A DNA stretch of 64,000 nt from Desertifilum tharense IPPAS B-1220 (GTDB taxonomy: Bacteria > Cyanobacteriota > Cyanobacteriia > Cyanobacteriales > Desertifilaceae): contig NZ_MJGC01000040.1 in the NCBI RefSeq assembly GCF_001746915.1, positions 43,793 to 107,792 on the forward strand, read 5' to 3'. Both the position numbers and the translations under genes were made by a program. The notes beneath the pieces were generated by a model that ran no database searches, was not told where the DNA came from, and was given only the letters and a program-made list of their open reading frames with translations. Within the stretch, counting starts at the first letter, position 1. Each line of letters begins with the position of its first letter. Below are positions 19,098 through 28,494 of the stretch, piece by piece.

Positions 19098-22000
19098 ATG
19101 ACGCATGAGAATGCCTGTCCTATGACTCGCGAGCGATCGCCCATGACTACCAACAACAAAACTGTCCCCAAGCCTAAAGCAAGCATCAGTGCTACAGCCA
19201 TTCGCCGCCATATCGGTACCCTGATGATTACCCTGGCGATTATTGCGATCGGCGTATTCTACGTCAATCGATTGCCCGTCGATTTGCTGCCCGCGATTAC
19301 CTACCCTCGGATTGGGGTACGCCTCAGCGCGCCGGGAATTTCGCCCGAAGTGGCCGTGGATGAAATTACTCGCCCCTTAGAAGAAGCCCTCTCCGCAACT
19401 GAAGGGGTGATTCAGGTCTATTCCCAAACCCGCGAAGGACAAGTCAGCGTTGATTTGTACTTTGAACCGGGGGGCAATATTGACCAGGCGTTAAACGAAG
19501 CCACCGCCGCGTTTAACCGTTCTCGCGGCCGCTTGCCCGATACGATTGAAGACCCGCGCCTGTTTAAGGTCGATCCGTCTCAACTGCCGGTTTATGAGTT
19601 TGCCCTCACCTCAGACACCTTGCGCGGCGTGGATTTGCGGGTATTTGCCGACGAAGAACTGGCTAGAGAACTCAATGTCGTACCGGGGGTTGCCTCGGTG
19701 GATGTGTCGGGAGGCGTGCGCGAAGAAGTCCGGGTGAATTTGGATCTCGACCGGATGCAGTCTTTGGGCGTCAGCGTCAATCAGGTGTTGAATACCTTGC
19801 GATCGCGCAATACGGATATCTCCGGCGGACGCTTGCGAGAAGCGGAATCTGAACCCCTTACCCGTACCGTTGGCCGCTTTAGCAGCGCGGCAGAAATTCG
19901 CGACCTCTCTTTTGACGTGGCAACCGCTAGCGGCGACTCTGGCCCGACCCGGCGCGTCTTTTTGCGCGATTTTGCTCAAGTCGTGGATGGCACCGAAGAC
20001 GAACGGGTTCTGGTTTCCCTCAACGGTCAAAGCGCCGTTAAAGTCAGCATCCAGAAACAACCAGACGCCAATACGATTGAGGTGGTTGAGGGCGTGAAGC
20101 GGCAGATTGAAACCCTGAGACGATCGGGTCTGCTCTTAGACGATATCACCCTAATTACTACCCTCGATGAATCGCGCTTTATCCAAAACTCGATTAATAA
20201 CGTGGTGATGGCAGGTTTAACCGGATCGGCCTTAGCGGCGATCGCGGTTTTGATGTTCCTCGGTTCCCTGCGTCAAACTCTAATTATCCTCATTGCCATT
20301 CCCCTCGCAACGATGACGGCCGTCATCCTCATGGGGGTGTTTGGATTATCGATTAATATATTCAGTTTGGGCGGTCTAGCTTTAGGGGTGGGGATTGTCG
20401 TAGACAACTCCATCGTCATGCTAGAGAACATTGTCGATGGCGTGGAAAAAATGCCGCATCGCAATGGCAATCGTTCGCGCAATACTCAACAAATTATTCA
20501 GCAATCGGAACATAGCGCCCAAGAACTCGAATCGGCGCTTTTAGCCTCCACCACGACGAACCTCGTGGCGGTGATGCCCTTCTTGCTGATTGGCGGGTTT
20601 ATTGCCTTACTGTTTAATGAGTTAATTCTGACCATTAGTTTTGCCGTCGCCGCCTCCCTCGTTATTGGGATTACCGTCGTTCCCGCCTTAACCTCCCGCC
20701 TGCTGGCCGTCTCTTGGTCTAGCCGCATCCGCGAGTTTTGGGCGTTGCGCGAATTTAATCGCCGCTTTGAACAAGCTACCGCCGGTTATGCCTGGTTTTT
20801 AAGGCAGGTGTTGCGCTGGCGGCTGTTGGCGATCGCCCTCGCCTTTGTTATCCTCGGTGGCGGTAGCTTCCTGATGGTGGGGCATATTCCCCAAGAAATC
20901 CTGCCGCGCATCAATACGGGTCAAGCGCGTCTGATTGCTCAATTTCCCCCCGGTACGGACTTAAATACCAACCGCACCGTGATGGCAGAGATTGACCGCA
21001 TTCTCCAAGAACAGCCAGAAACCGAGTATGTCTTCTCCACCGTCGGCGGCTTCTTGTTTGGGGCGAATACCAACGAAAACCTCCTCCGTGCTAGCAGTAC
21101 CATTACCCTAAAACCCGGAACCAACGTCGCGGCGTTTGTAGAACGCGTCACCCCGGAGTTTAACCAACTCAACTTAATCGACACCCGCATCCGCTTAGTT
21201 CCCGAATCCGTTCGGGGTCTAATTCTGAATAACTCTCCCGTTCGGGGGGCAGAAATTGACCTAGCGCTGCAAGGAAACGATAGCCAAAGCTTGCGAGAAG
21301 CCGAACGCCTGGTGATGAGGGCGTTAGATGAGAATGTCACCTTAGCGCGATTTCGACCGGATGGCGACCCCAATCAACCAGAGGTGCAAATTCTCCCCGA
21401 CTGGGAACGACTCGCCCAAGTGGGATTAACCGCGCAGGATATTGGCGATACTCTAGCAACGGCTATCCAAGGTTCAACGCCCACCCAATTGCAACGGGGC
21501 AACCGCTTAATCAATATTCGGGTACAGTTGCAAGATGGGGCCGTGCGCCAAGTCCAACAATTACAACGCCTACCTTTATTTGCAGCTAACCGCCAACAAA
21601 TTCGCCTAGGGGATGTCTCCCGGATTGAACCCGGACAAGCGCCTGGAGAAATTCGGCGGATTAATCAGCGTCAAGTTGCCTTAATTGCTGGAAACTTAGT
21701 AGAAGGGGCCAGCTTAGGGGATGCGATCGCGCAAATGGAAAATGCGATCGCCGATCTCGATTTACCCGAAGGCGTTTCAATTCTCCCCAGTTCTTCAGCC
21801 CAAGCCACCCAAGAGTTACAGAGTGCGTTAAGAGTGTTAGGAGGGTTAGCGGCGTTCCTCGTGTTTGTGGTCATGGCCGTCCAATATAACTCCTTAATCG
21901 ATCCGCTGGTGATTATGCTGACGGTTCCCTTAGCCTTAGCTGGGGGAATTTTTGGTCTATTTATCACCCAAACGGCGATCGGTGCTACGGTGATTGTCGG

Positions 22001-22409
22001 TGCAGTCCTGTTGGTGGGGATTGTCGTCAACAACGCGATTATTATGGTGGAGTTGGCTAACCAGATTTACGAACAAGCTGGAGGTGAATCAGCCAGTCGC
22101 CTGTCAGCCATCCTCAAAGCTGCCCCCCAACGCCTCCGCCCGATTATGATGACGACCATTACCACGGTTTTAGGTCTATTTCCCCTCGCGTTAGGGGTGG
22201 GTGAAGGGTCGGAATTTCTGCAACCGCTAGGCGTGGTTGTCTTTTCAGGTCTTTCTCTAGCAACCCTGCTAACGTTGTTTATTATTCCCTGTTTCTACGT
22301 CCTCCTCCACGAACTCTTCGGCGGTGGCGGGCCTAAGACACTCAAGGGTCAAATTCACCAAATCAAATCTCTGCGAACTCGCGAAACGACCAAGGTAGAA
22401 GCCAAATAA
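19098..22409 (+). CDS. RND-family efflux pump (AcrB-like)
   Basis: 1103 residues if started at 19098; in-frame ATGs at 19122 and 19143 are as plausible because no start has a clear ribosome site. Inner-membrane proton-driven exporter with the RND plan: helix 1 (about 35-55), large periplasmic loop, helices 2-7 (about 355-590), second loop, helices 8-12 (about 900-1070). Helix 4 reads GIVVDNSIVMLEN; the first relay Asp is present but the second is Asn, a variant found in part of the family. Helix 10 reads GIVVNNAIIMVEL. With the upstream adaptor it forms an HAE-type export system; substrate not predictable. It ends convergent with ubiD, separated by a hairpin terminator. Confidence 0.93.
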   Translation: MTHENACPMTRERSPMTTNNKTVPKPKASISATAIRRHIGTLMITLAIIAIGVFYVNRLPVDLLPAITYPRIGVRLSAPGISPEVAVDEITRPLEEALSATEGVIQVYSQTREGQVSVDLYFEPGGNIDQALNEATAAFNRSRGRLPDTIEDPRLFKVDPSQLPVYEFALTSDTLRGVDLRVFADEELARELNVVPGVASVDVSGGVREEVRVNLDLDRMQSLGVSVNQVLNTLRSRNTDISGGRLREAESEPLTRTVGRFSSAAEIRDLSFDVATASGDSGPTRRVFLRDFAQVVDGTEDERVLVSLNGQSAVKVSIQKQPDANTIEVVEGVKRQIETLRRSGLLLDDITLITTLDESRFIQNSINNVVMAGLTGSALAAIAVLMFLGSLRQTLIILIAIPLATMTAVILMGVFGLSINIFSLGGLALGVGIVVDNSIVMLENIVDGVEKMPHRNGNRSRNTQQIIQQSEHSAQELESALLASTTTNLVAVMPFLLIGGFIALLFNELILTISFAVAASLVIGITVVPALTSRLLAVSWSSRIREFWALREFNRRFEQATAGYAWFLRQVLRWRLLAIALAFVILGGGSFLMVGHIPQEILPRINTGQARLIAQFPPGTDLNTNRTVMAEIDRILQEQPETEYVFSTVGGFLFGANTNENLLRASSTITLKPGTNVAAFVERVTPEFNQLNLIDTRIRLVPESVRGLILNNSPVRGAEIDLALQGNDSQSLREAERLVMRALDENVTLARFRPDGDPNQPEVQILPDWERLAQVGLTAQDIGDTLATAIQGSTPTQLQRGNRLINIRVQLQDGAVRQVQQLQRLPLFAANRQQIRLGDVSRIEPGQAPGEIRRINQRQVALIAGNLVEGASLGDAIAQMENAIADLDLPEGVSILPSSSAQATQELQSALRVLGGLAAFLVFVVMAVQYNSLIDPLVIMLTVPLALAGGIFGLFITQTAIGATVIVGAVLLVGIVVNNAIIMVELANQIYEQAGGESASRLSAILKAAPQRLRPIMMTTITTVLGLFPLALGVGEGSEFLQPLGVVVFSGLSLATLLTLFIIPCFYVLLHELFGGGGPKTLKGQIHQIKSLRTRETTKVEAK

Positions 22410-22431
22410 TACCCAGTTTGGGGCTAATTTT

Positions 22432-22461
22432 AATGCGAGGGGCTGCAACTCCCCTCGCATT
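22432..22461. terminator. bidirectional hairpin between RND pump and ubiD genes
   Basis: Perfect 11-bp stem AATGCGAGGGG (22432-22442) / CCCCTCGCATT (22451-22461) with an 8-nt loop, exactly in the 55-bp gap between two convergent genes. Followed by an AT-rich stretch on both sides. Confidence 0.75.
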
Positions 22462-22464
22462 CAT

Positions 22465-23973
22465 TTATTGCATATCGTAGCCAAACACATTGGGGTCAAC
22501 TTCTCCCAGGGCGACATCGGCTAATCCATATTCTGCCCAACGTCGATCCACCATTGCTGCAACATCTGCATCAGATTCTAAAGGTGCGCCCCATTCATGT
22601 TGGGTTTCTGGATAAACTTTAGTGGTGGCATCAATGCCCATTCTGCCGCCCAAACCGATTTTTTCGCTAGCAAAATCTAGGGTATCAAAGGGCGTTTCGG
22701 GCAAGATAAAGACATCCCGACAGGGGTCTACCTTAGAAGAAATCGCCCAAACCACTTGACGCGGATCGCGGATGTTAATCTCCTTATCCACGACAATCAC
22801 AAACTTGGTATAGGTGAATTGCGGTAACGCACTCCAAAAAGCCAGGGCGGCGCGACGGGCTTGTCCGGGATAAGCTTTATCAATGGAGATGATCGCCGCT
22901 TTGTAACTTAGCGCTTCCATTGGTAGAAAGAAATCAACAATTTCCGAGACTTGTTGGCGCAGAATAGGGGTATAAATGCGGTTAAGCGCGATCGCCATCA
23001 TCGCTTCTTCCTTGGGGGGCCGACCGCTAAAGGTGGTGAGATAGATTGGATCTTGACGATGGGTGATGCAGTGGAAGCGAACTAACGGCGAATCTTCCAC
23101 GCCGCCGTAATATCCCATGTGATCGCCAAACGGCCCATCGGGTAATACCTCCCCTGGGGTAATCGTCCCTTCTAAGACAATTTCCGAGTCTGCGGGAACC
23201 TCTAAATCCACCGTTTTGCATTTTGCGAGGTTAACGCCAGAACCGCCATATAAGCCCGCAAATAGCCATTCTGAGAGGTCTACGGGAATTGGGGTAGCAG
23301 CGGCCATAATGATTAAGGGGTCTACGCCCAGCGCGATCGCCACTTCTAACTTTTTCCCCCGTTCCGCCGCTTTCCGCAAGTGCCTCGCCCCCCCACGCAC
23401 GGATAGCCAATGCACGGTCATGGTATTTTTGGATTGCAATTGCAAGCGGTACACCCCAACGTTAGGAATTCCCGTTTCGCAATCCCTGGTAATCACTAAA
23501 CCGAGGGTGATAATCTTGCCTGCATCCCCACAATACGGGCGAATCATGGGAATCGTATTCAAGTCTACATCTTCCCCTTGAATGACCGTTTGCTGACAGG
23601 CCGGAAAAAAGTCTCGTCCCGGTTTCGCCTTCACCACATCAAACAAGACCTTACCAAAATCAATCGCTTGGGACAGCTTTTTCGGGGGTTTGGGTTGTTG
23701 TAACATTCCCAACTTTTTCCCCAGTTCTTCGAGTTCCTGGGGATGTTGCATATTCATCGCCCAACAGATCCGTTCTACTGTCCCCATCAGGTTAACGGCT
23801 ACGGGGAAGGGCGATCCTTTGACATTCTCAAAGATTAATCCAGGGCCGCCTGCTTGCAACATCCGGTTAGAAATCTCAGCAATTTCTAAGTCGGGATCGA
23901 CCAAAGCCTTGATACGCTTCAGTTGTCCGCGTTCTTCTAAAAGTTTGATAAATCCCCGTAAGTCTCTGGCCAT
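22465..23973 (-). CDS. ubiD: UbiD-family decarboxylase
   Basis: 502 residues from the ATG at 23973 (E. coli UbiD 497); the frame opens further upstream at 24024 but MARDLRGFIKLLEERG is the family N-terminus. Uses prenylated FMN (made by UbiX) to remove the carboxyl group of a 4-hydroxybenzoate-type ring; in cyanobacteria this step serves plastoquinone synthesis. Visible motifs: VITRDCETGIPNVGVYRLQ (metal and cofactor binding Asn region, about 180-198), MTVHW, and the catalytic EGTITPGEVLPDGPFGDHMG (about 276-295) with the Glu and Glu/Asp residues expected for proton transfer. Single gene, convergent with the RND pump. Confidence 0.93.
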   Translation of the reverse strand: MARDLRGFIKLLEERGQLKRIKALVDPDLEIAEISNRMLQAGGPGLIFENVKGSPFPVAVNLMGTVERICWAMNMQHPQELEELGKKLGMLQQPKPPKKLSQAIDFGKVLFDVVKAKPGRDFFPACQQTVIQGEDVDLNTIPMIRPYCGDAGKIITLGLVITRDCETGIPNVGVYRLQLQSKNTMTVHWLSVRGGARHLRKAAERGKKLEVAIALGVDPLIIMAAATPIPVDLSEWLFAGLYGGSGVNLAKCKTVDLEVPADSEIVLEGTITPGEVLPDGPFGDHMGYYGGVEDSPLVRFHCITHRQDPIYLTTFSGRPPKEEAMMAIALNRIYTPILRQQVSEIVDFFLPMEALSYKAAIISIDKAYPGQARRAALAFWSALPQFTYTKFVIVVDKEINIRDPRQVVWAISSKVDPCRDVFILPETPFDTLDFASEKIGLGGRMGIDATTKVYPETQHEWGAPLESDADVAAMVDRRWAEYGLADVALGEVDPNVFGYDMQ

Positions 23974-24138
23974 GATCTTAAACAATGATGAAGTCACTGC
24001 CTTTATTATGGGCTGAACCGCCACAGGTCAGGAAAGGGGCGATCGCGCGTTGTATTGAAAAATGCTGACGATCGCGATCGAAGTCAGTATCATTAACTAC
24101 ATCCTGGCTTCAGGACTTATCATCAAGAGAAGGAAAGA

Positions 24139-24918
24139 ATGAAACAAAGAACGCTGATTGGATTGATGTTAGGTTGCACCGTTTTGGGAACCTCCATTTC
24201 AAAAGTAGCGGCCCAAACTGCTGCACCTAAAAGCGATACCTACACCAATAGTCAATGTCAAAGAAATCAAAATCTCCCGCAACGCGATCGCTTTACCGTC
24301 TTCTATCAAGAAGAATTTGTCGCCCAAAACCAACGTCACTGGCTCTATGCTAGCCGTGCTTTAGATGGCAGTGCAATCTTCTGTCTTTCTCGCCCCAATT
24401 TTGAGCAACCGCGCCTATTGAGATTTAGGGAAATTCAAAATCAGTTTACCGATAATGTTCGCCGCGATCGTCGCCAAAATACTAGCTTTGTCATCACGAT
24501 CCGCAATGGAAACGGAATGAATGTCCCGATCAATGCTTATCGGCTAGATTTGGCAAATCCCGCAGAAGCTAAAATTCTTTCCCTCTCAGTTCTCCAAAGA
24601 AACGCAGTCTTAAAAGATGGCGACCCTCGCCTTTCTTCTGACGGGAGTTTATACCACACCCATACCTTTACCGGACAAGCCAATCAGTCCATCTCTCTTA
24701 ATCTGCAAAGTCGATCCTTCGATCATTATGTCGCAGTTTTCGATCCCAATGGTCAAAAAATTGCGGAAAGCTATGGCAGAAGAAGCGATGATTTCAGGAG
24801 AAATAGAATCTCCGATCTCGTTATCAATCTACCAACTGCTGGTCGCTATCAAGTGGTTGTCAATGGAAGCGATCGCACTAGCGAAGGCGAGTATAGCCTC
24901 AACATTAATCGCAATTAG
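24139..24918 (+). CDS. exported protein with PPC-like beta domain
   Basis: 259 residues with a signal peptide (1-25, ending KVAAQ) and a good ribosome site (AGAGAAGG). The C-terminal third (about 160-257) reads like a bacterial pre-peptidase C-terminal (PPC) domain: HTHTFTGQANQSISLNLQS, DHYVAVFDPNGQKIAES and PTAGRYQVVVNG. The middle part has a pair of Cys in NSQCQRNQNL and IFCLSR. No catalytic motif is visible. Probably a periplasmic or surface protein. Stands alone; the next gene is a small exported protein 88 bp downstream in the same direction. Confidence 0.65.
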   Translation: MKQRTLIGLMLGCTVLGTSISKVAAQTAAPKSDTYTNSQCQRNQNLPQRDRFTVFYQEEFVAQNQRHWLYASRALDGSAIFCLSRPNFEQPRLLRFREIQNQFTDNVRRDRRQNTSFVITIRNGNGMNVPINAYRLDLANPAEAKILSLSVLQRNAVLKDGDPRLSSDGSLYHTHTFTGQANQSISLNLQSRSFDHYVAVFDPNGQKIAESYGRRSDDFRRNRISDLVINLPTAGRYQVVVNGSDRTSEGEYSLNINRN

Positions 24919-25006
24919 CAACCGTCCTTAAACTGATTTGCAGATAAGCCGTCCTCTCGGTGGGTACTTTTCCTCTTCTTACTCTACATCACACCCCGGA
25001 GGATCA

Positions 25007-25456
25007 ATGAAACTCAAACATTATTTGACGATATTCAGCTTGGCTTTGTTAATTGGATTTCCATCAATTACGATTAATAAAGCGGCAAATCCCCCAATTG
25101 AAAATTTACCCGATGGCATCTATCTTTATGGTGAAACAGCCGAACCCAATCAAGCCGGAGAGCATTACATTATCTTTCGTAAATCTAACGATCGGTTAAT
25201 GGGATTCAGTTATTACAGAAATACTAGCGAAAACTTTTGCTTTAGTGGAGTAGTGACAGGAAATGCCTTGAGTAATGTTACTTTCTCTGAAACATCTGTA
25301 CCCGATCCCGACCGTCCTCTCACTGTCTCATTATCAACTGGACATTCCTGGGATCTCAGTAAATTTATACCCGTTAAGGGTACTGATAGCCAAGTGAATG
25401 CTGAAACTGAAATTGAACGTTGCACTCAATTGTTACAGGGTTCTGTCCCCAGATGA
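25007..25456 (+). CDS. small exported protein of unknown function
   Basis: 149 residues from the ATG at 25007, which has a strong GGAGG six bases upstream; the longer frame from 24938 is not needed. Signal peptide about 1-26 (LALLIGFPSITINKAA). The mature part begins with LPDGIYLYGETAEPNQAGEHYIIF, a pattern I have seen in cyanobacterial secreted proteins of unknown role, and holds two Cys (NFCFSG, ERCTQ). No enzyme motif. Probably co-oriented with, but not clearly coupled to, the preceding PPC-like gene. Confidence 0.55.
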   Translation: MKLKHYLTIFSLALLIGFPSITINKAANPPIENLPDGIYLYGETAEPNQAGEHYIIFRKSNDRLMGFSYYRNTSENFCFSGVVTGNALSNVTFSETSVPDPDRPLTVSLSTGHSWDLSKFIPVKGTDSQVNAETEIERCTQLLQGSVPR

Positions 25457-25533
25457 TCCTCTAACTGGAATTCAGTAGGGCTGAGGGCGATCGCTACAAT
25501 AAAAACACCGCTTGCAATTTCGCGAGGCTTGTC

Positions 25534-26229
25534 ATGACTCCGCAGACTTCCACCGCAGAAAAAACTGAGATTATTTACCCCTCCAGCGACGGACAGCCAA
25601 TGGCCGACAGTACCATTCAATACCAGTGGATTATTAAAATACAAGGGGGCATTGATGCCCTATTTCGCGAAGATCCCAACGTCTTCGTCGCAGGTGACTT
25701 GCTATGGTATCCCGTGGAGGGTAGACCCGATATCTGCCAAGCACCCGATACAATGGTAGTCTTTGGTAGACCTAAAGGCGATCGCCGTTCCTATCTCCAG
25801 TGGCGAGAAGATAACATTACTCCCCAAGTCGTCTTTGAAATTCGTTCCCACAGCGACTCGCAGCGCAAACTCGATAAAAAATTGACCTTCTACAACCGCT
25901 ACCCCGTTGAAGAATATTACCTCTACGATCCAGAGGATCGCGAATTGAGGGGATGGTTGCGAACTGAAGGACTTTTAGAAGTCATCGATCCCATTCAAGG
26001 CTGGGTAAGCCCTCGTTTAGGGGTTCGCTTTGAGTTAGGCGAGGATGGCTTAGAATTGTATCGTCCGGATGGACAGCGGTTTTTGTCTTATCTAGAATTA
26101 GACGAACAGCGTCAATCTTTCGCACAACGCGCCGAACAGGAAGCACAACGCGCCGAACAGGAAGCGCAACGCGCCGAACGGTTAGCGGCTAAACTGCGAG
26201 AATTGAACATCGATCCTGACAGTCTTTAA
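25534..26229 (+). CDS. Uma2-family (DUF820) endonuclease-like protein
   Basis: 231 residues with GAGG seven bases before the ATG. The Uma2/DUF820 fold is a PD-(D/E)xK nuclease-like domain that is strongly expanded in cyanobacteria; activity is usually unproven. Visible landmarks: VAGDLLWYPVEG, RPDICQAPDTMVV (active-site Asp region), PQVVFEIRSHSDSQRKLDKKLTFYNRYPVEEYYLYDPE (the E-x-K-like core). The C-terminus (about 190-225) is a coiled coil built from the in-frame repeat AQRAEQE, encoded by a 21-bp DNA repeat. Neighbours do not clarify its role. Confidence 0.85.
   Translation: MTPQTSTAEKTEIIYPSSDGQPMADSTIQYQWIIKIQGGIDALFREDPNVFVAGDLLWYPVEGRPDICQAPDTMVVFGRPKGDRRSYLQWREDNITPQVVFEIRSHSDSQRKLDKKLTFYNRYPVEEYYLYDPEDRELRGWLRTEGLLEVIDPIQGWVSPRLGVRFELGEDGLELYRPDGQRFLSYLELDEQRQSFAQRAEQEAQRAEQEAQRAERLAAKLRELNIDPDSL
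26122..26180 (+). repeat. 21-bp in-frame tandem repeat inside the Uma2-like gene
   Basis: About 2.8 copies of a 21-bp unit (GCACAACGCGCCGAACAGGA core, one base varying) that encodes the seven-residue coiled-coil unit AQRAEQE. Copy number can change by slippage without a frameshift. Confidence 0.8.
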
Positions 26230-26376
26230 CGTCTAGAAAGGTGGCGTCGCGCCAGTTGGGGCAAGAGTGTAACCTAAGATACAAATATCTAAGGTGAACT
26301 TGCGCGATTCTCTTGCCATAATGAGGAACAACGACTCGATTAGAAGCCAACAGTGCGATCGCCATCTTCATCCAAG

Positions 26377-27627
26377 ATGCAATGTCCTAGATGTCAGTCT
26401 ACAGAAACTCGGAAAAATGGTCGCGTCAGCGGTAAGCAGCGATATTACTGTAAAAGCTGTCAGCGTTCCTTTCTCCAGGCTGAACTTCTCCCGGTATCAG
26501 CATCTATCCAAAATTCCCTCCCCTTAGAACCCGATATTCAAGCCAATGTCTTACCACTCATTGAATATCTTCTTAAACTTCAACCTTCTGAAGGAATTGA
26601 AACAACCGTTCGCCAAGTTCTCCAAGCCCTCCATTATTTAAAGTCTTTAGACACGCATTCCTGTTCTAACCATTCCTCTCCTCCAGAACCCCAAGGACTT
26701 TCCTTACTCCTTCTCGATGCAGAGAATATTAAATTCGATCCTCATCTAGAAACCTTTCTCGCCCAGCTTTCCTCCTATCCCCTTAACGTTAAAATTGCCT
26801 TTGCAAATTGGAAAAACACCGCAGGCGATAGCGAACTCTACGAACGGGGATATCAGATGATTCACGTTCCTTTAGGGAAAAATAGTGCTGATGCTCAAAT
26901 GCTAGCAATGGGTTCTGCCATTCGTCTGCATTATCCTCAAGTCAAAGAAGCGTTTATCTGTTCTTCGGATTGGTTGCTGAATCATCTGTGCAACGAACTG
27001 CAAAATCAAGGTTTAACCGTTTATCGAGTTCGCCGAGAAGACGATAATTTTAGAATTGAAAATCGCCAAACTGGAGAAATTCGCTATTATTCAACAACGT
27101 ATAATGTTGAAGTTCCCACTCCGCTTGATTTAATGCAGAGTATTGAACAATTAATTCAAGCCGAACATCAATCCCTAACAGAACGCTTGGTACAATTGTC
27201 AACAGTCATGAATTTAGTCCAACAAAGAGCCGCAATCGAGAAACAGGAAAAAGCCCGAATCTCTCCTAGTCTTGATGGATTATCATCAGCAGACAAGCCT
27301 ATAGAGTCCCAGCCATTACCCGAACCCCCGCCCGAAAATATTGTTCATCCAGAGATTAAAACGCGTGCAGAATTAGAGAAAGCCCTAATTAAAATTGTGG
27401 CAAATCTCACAGCAGAATCTCCAGGACAATACATTAGTATTTCTAAGTTAAGTAGCGAGTTTCATCAGCAGTACGGAAAAACCTACAAAGAAATGAGCGG
27501 AACTCTAGGAATCAAAAATAAATTCCTCAATTTCCTCCAGGCTTGCAGCGCTTTAATTATCAAAAAACAGGGTACGGTTTACGAAGTTGCAATTCGCCTA
27601 AACGAAGTTGCTCAAAATTTCGATTAA
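26377..27627 (+). CDS. IS1-type zinc finger - NYN nuclease - OST-HTH fusion protein
   Basis: 416 residues from the ATG at 26377. Residues 1-35 form a zinc ribbon, CPRC...YYCKSCQRSF, with the QRYYCKSC pattern of InsA-type (IS1) transposon proteins. Residues about 105-240 look like a NYN/PIN-like ribonuclease domain: LLLLDAENIKF (first acidic residues), KNSADAQMLAMG (second) and AFICSSDWLLNHL (third). Residues about 320-405 read like a LOTUS/OST-HTH RNA-binding domain: ISISKLSSEFHQQYGKTYKEM, LKNKFLNFLQ and TVYEVAIRL. No transposase is present, so the zinc finger has been borrowed rather than being part of an insertion sequence. It is convergent with the DUF4435 gene, 6 bp apart. Probable role: sequence- or structure-guided RNA cleavage; unproven. 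Confidence 0.75.
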   Translation: MQCPRCQSTETRKNGRVSGKQRYYCKSCQRSFLQAELLPVSASIQNSLPLEPDIQANVLPLIEYLLKLQPSEGIETTVRQVLQALHYLKSLDTHSCSNHSSPPEPQGLSLLLLDAENIKFDPHLETFLAQLSSYPLNVKIAFANWKNTAGDSELYERGYQMIHVPLGKNSADAQMLAMGSAIRLHYPQVKEAFICSSDWLLNHLCNELQNQGLTVYRVRREDDNFRIENRQTGEIRYYSTTYNVEVPTPLDLMQSIEQLIQAEHQSLTERLVQLSTVMNLVQQRAAIEKQEKARISPSLDGLSSADKPIESQPLPEPPPENIVHPEIKTRAELEKALIKIVANLTAESPGQYISISKLSSEFHQQYGKTYKEMSGTLGIKNKFLNFLQACSALIIKKQGTVYEVAIRLNEVAQNFD

Positions 27628-27633
27628 AGGGCG

Positions 27634-28494
27634 CTATAGGTCATTTCGCAGAACTTTAAATGGCTGATTGCTTTTTTCCCATAAGCGAACATAGGAGCAA
27701 ATCTGCATAGTGCAAAAGTAACTTTCCTCATAGGCAAGCCGCAAATTGCGCTCAAGGCTGTATGGTTCAACATCAGAAGGTTTGGCAGAGCCAATTGCTT
27801 TACGTAAACCAAGAGATAATATTTCTACTAGATCATGCCCACAACACACTTGCCAAGGATTGTGACTTTTACTTCTTTGGTTCGCGATCCGTTGTTGCAA
27901 ATCTTCGTTATTTAATGAAGGAGCTTGAGATTTATTCTTTACTTCTTGAATAAATTTGGCTTCATCAATTTGCAGTGTTTGCTCATTAATGAACCTGCTG
28001 AATACGATTCCATTAAAGGTCAAGTTTAATTTGTCAAGCTGAGAAATCCAAAGAAGATATCCAATAAGCATTCCGGCTTCAAGTAATGCTTCTCTAATGT
28101 CTCGTCCAAACTTGGCAATTTTCTCCTCTGAACCGAACTCAGCTAGCACCTTATCAAGAGCAGGTGATTGAAGTAACATCGTTTCTAGGTCGTGAGTATC
28201 TGTACGAATCAGGTTGAGATCAATATGCAAAGGAGTTTCGAGATGATCAAAATCTGCATCGACAATCGCTAAAATTCCTTGAAATTTTGAGTTTTCCAAG
28301 ATTAACAAAACCTCAATAACTCTCTGTTTGCCTGGAATACTATTGGTGATTACCGTACATTCAGTTTTATCAACAAAGCGTTCATAAAAAATCTTGTCTG
28401 AACTACCCTCAACCAATAGAAATGTACCAGAGAAGGTACTACGTCGTAAGCGAATTGCTGTAGCCTCACGCTCAGGTGTCAGGTACTCCCTCAT
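27634..28494 (-). CDS. DUF4435 TOPRIM-like protein, PARIS AriB-like
   Basis: 286 residues. N-terminal half has the TOPRIM-like pattern of DUF4435: FLLVEGSSDKIFYERF (catalytic Glu, about 27-42) and ILAIVDADFD (D-x-D, about 74-83), then a segment RTDTHDLETMLL. The C-terminal half is helical. In the PARIS anti-phage system the effector AriB is a DUF4435 nuclease held by the ATPase AriA until a phage anti-restriction protein triggers it; known AriB enzymes cut a host tRNA. Here the start overlaps the stop of the ATPase gene as ATGA (28491-28494), so the two are translationally coupled, in the AriA-then-AriB order of PARIS. Low-GC and free of HIP1 sites. Confidence 0.78.
   Translation of the reverse strand: MREYLTPEREATAIRLRRSTFSGTFLLVEGSSDKIFYERFVDKTECTVITNSIPGKQRVIEVLLILENSKFQGILAIVDADFDHLETPLHIDLNLIRTDTHDLETMLLQSPALDKVLAEFGSEEKIAKFGRDIREALLEAGMLIGYLLWISQLDKLNLTFNGIVFSRFINEQTLQIDEAKFIQEVKNKSQAPSLNNEDLQQRIANQRSKSHNPWQVCCGHDLVEILSLGLRKAIGSAKPSDVEPYSLERNLRLAYEESYFCTMQICSYVRLWEKSNQPFKVLRNDL

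Noticed and set aside
20360..20420. Asn in place of the second relay Asp of the RND pump as an inactivating change
   Set aside because: The DN variant is found in a normal subset of RND pumps, so it does not show loss of function.
26377..26480. Insertion sequence of the IS1 family, from the InsA-like zinc finger
   Set aside because: There is no transposase (InsB DDE domain), no terminal inverted repeats, and the finger is fused in frame to NYN and OST-HTH domains.
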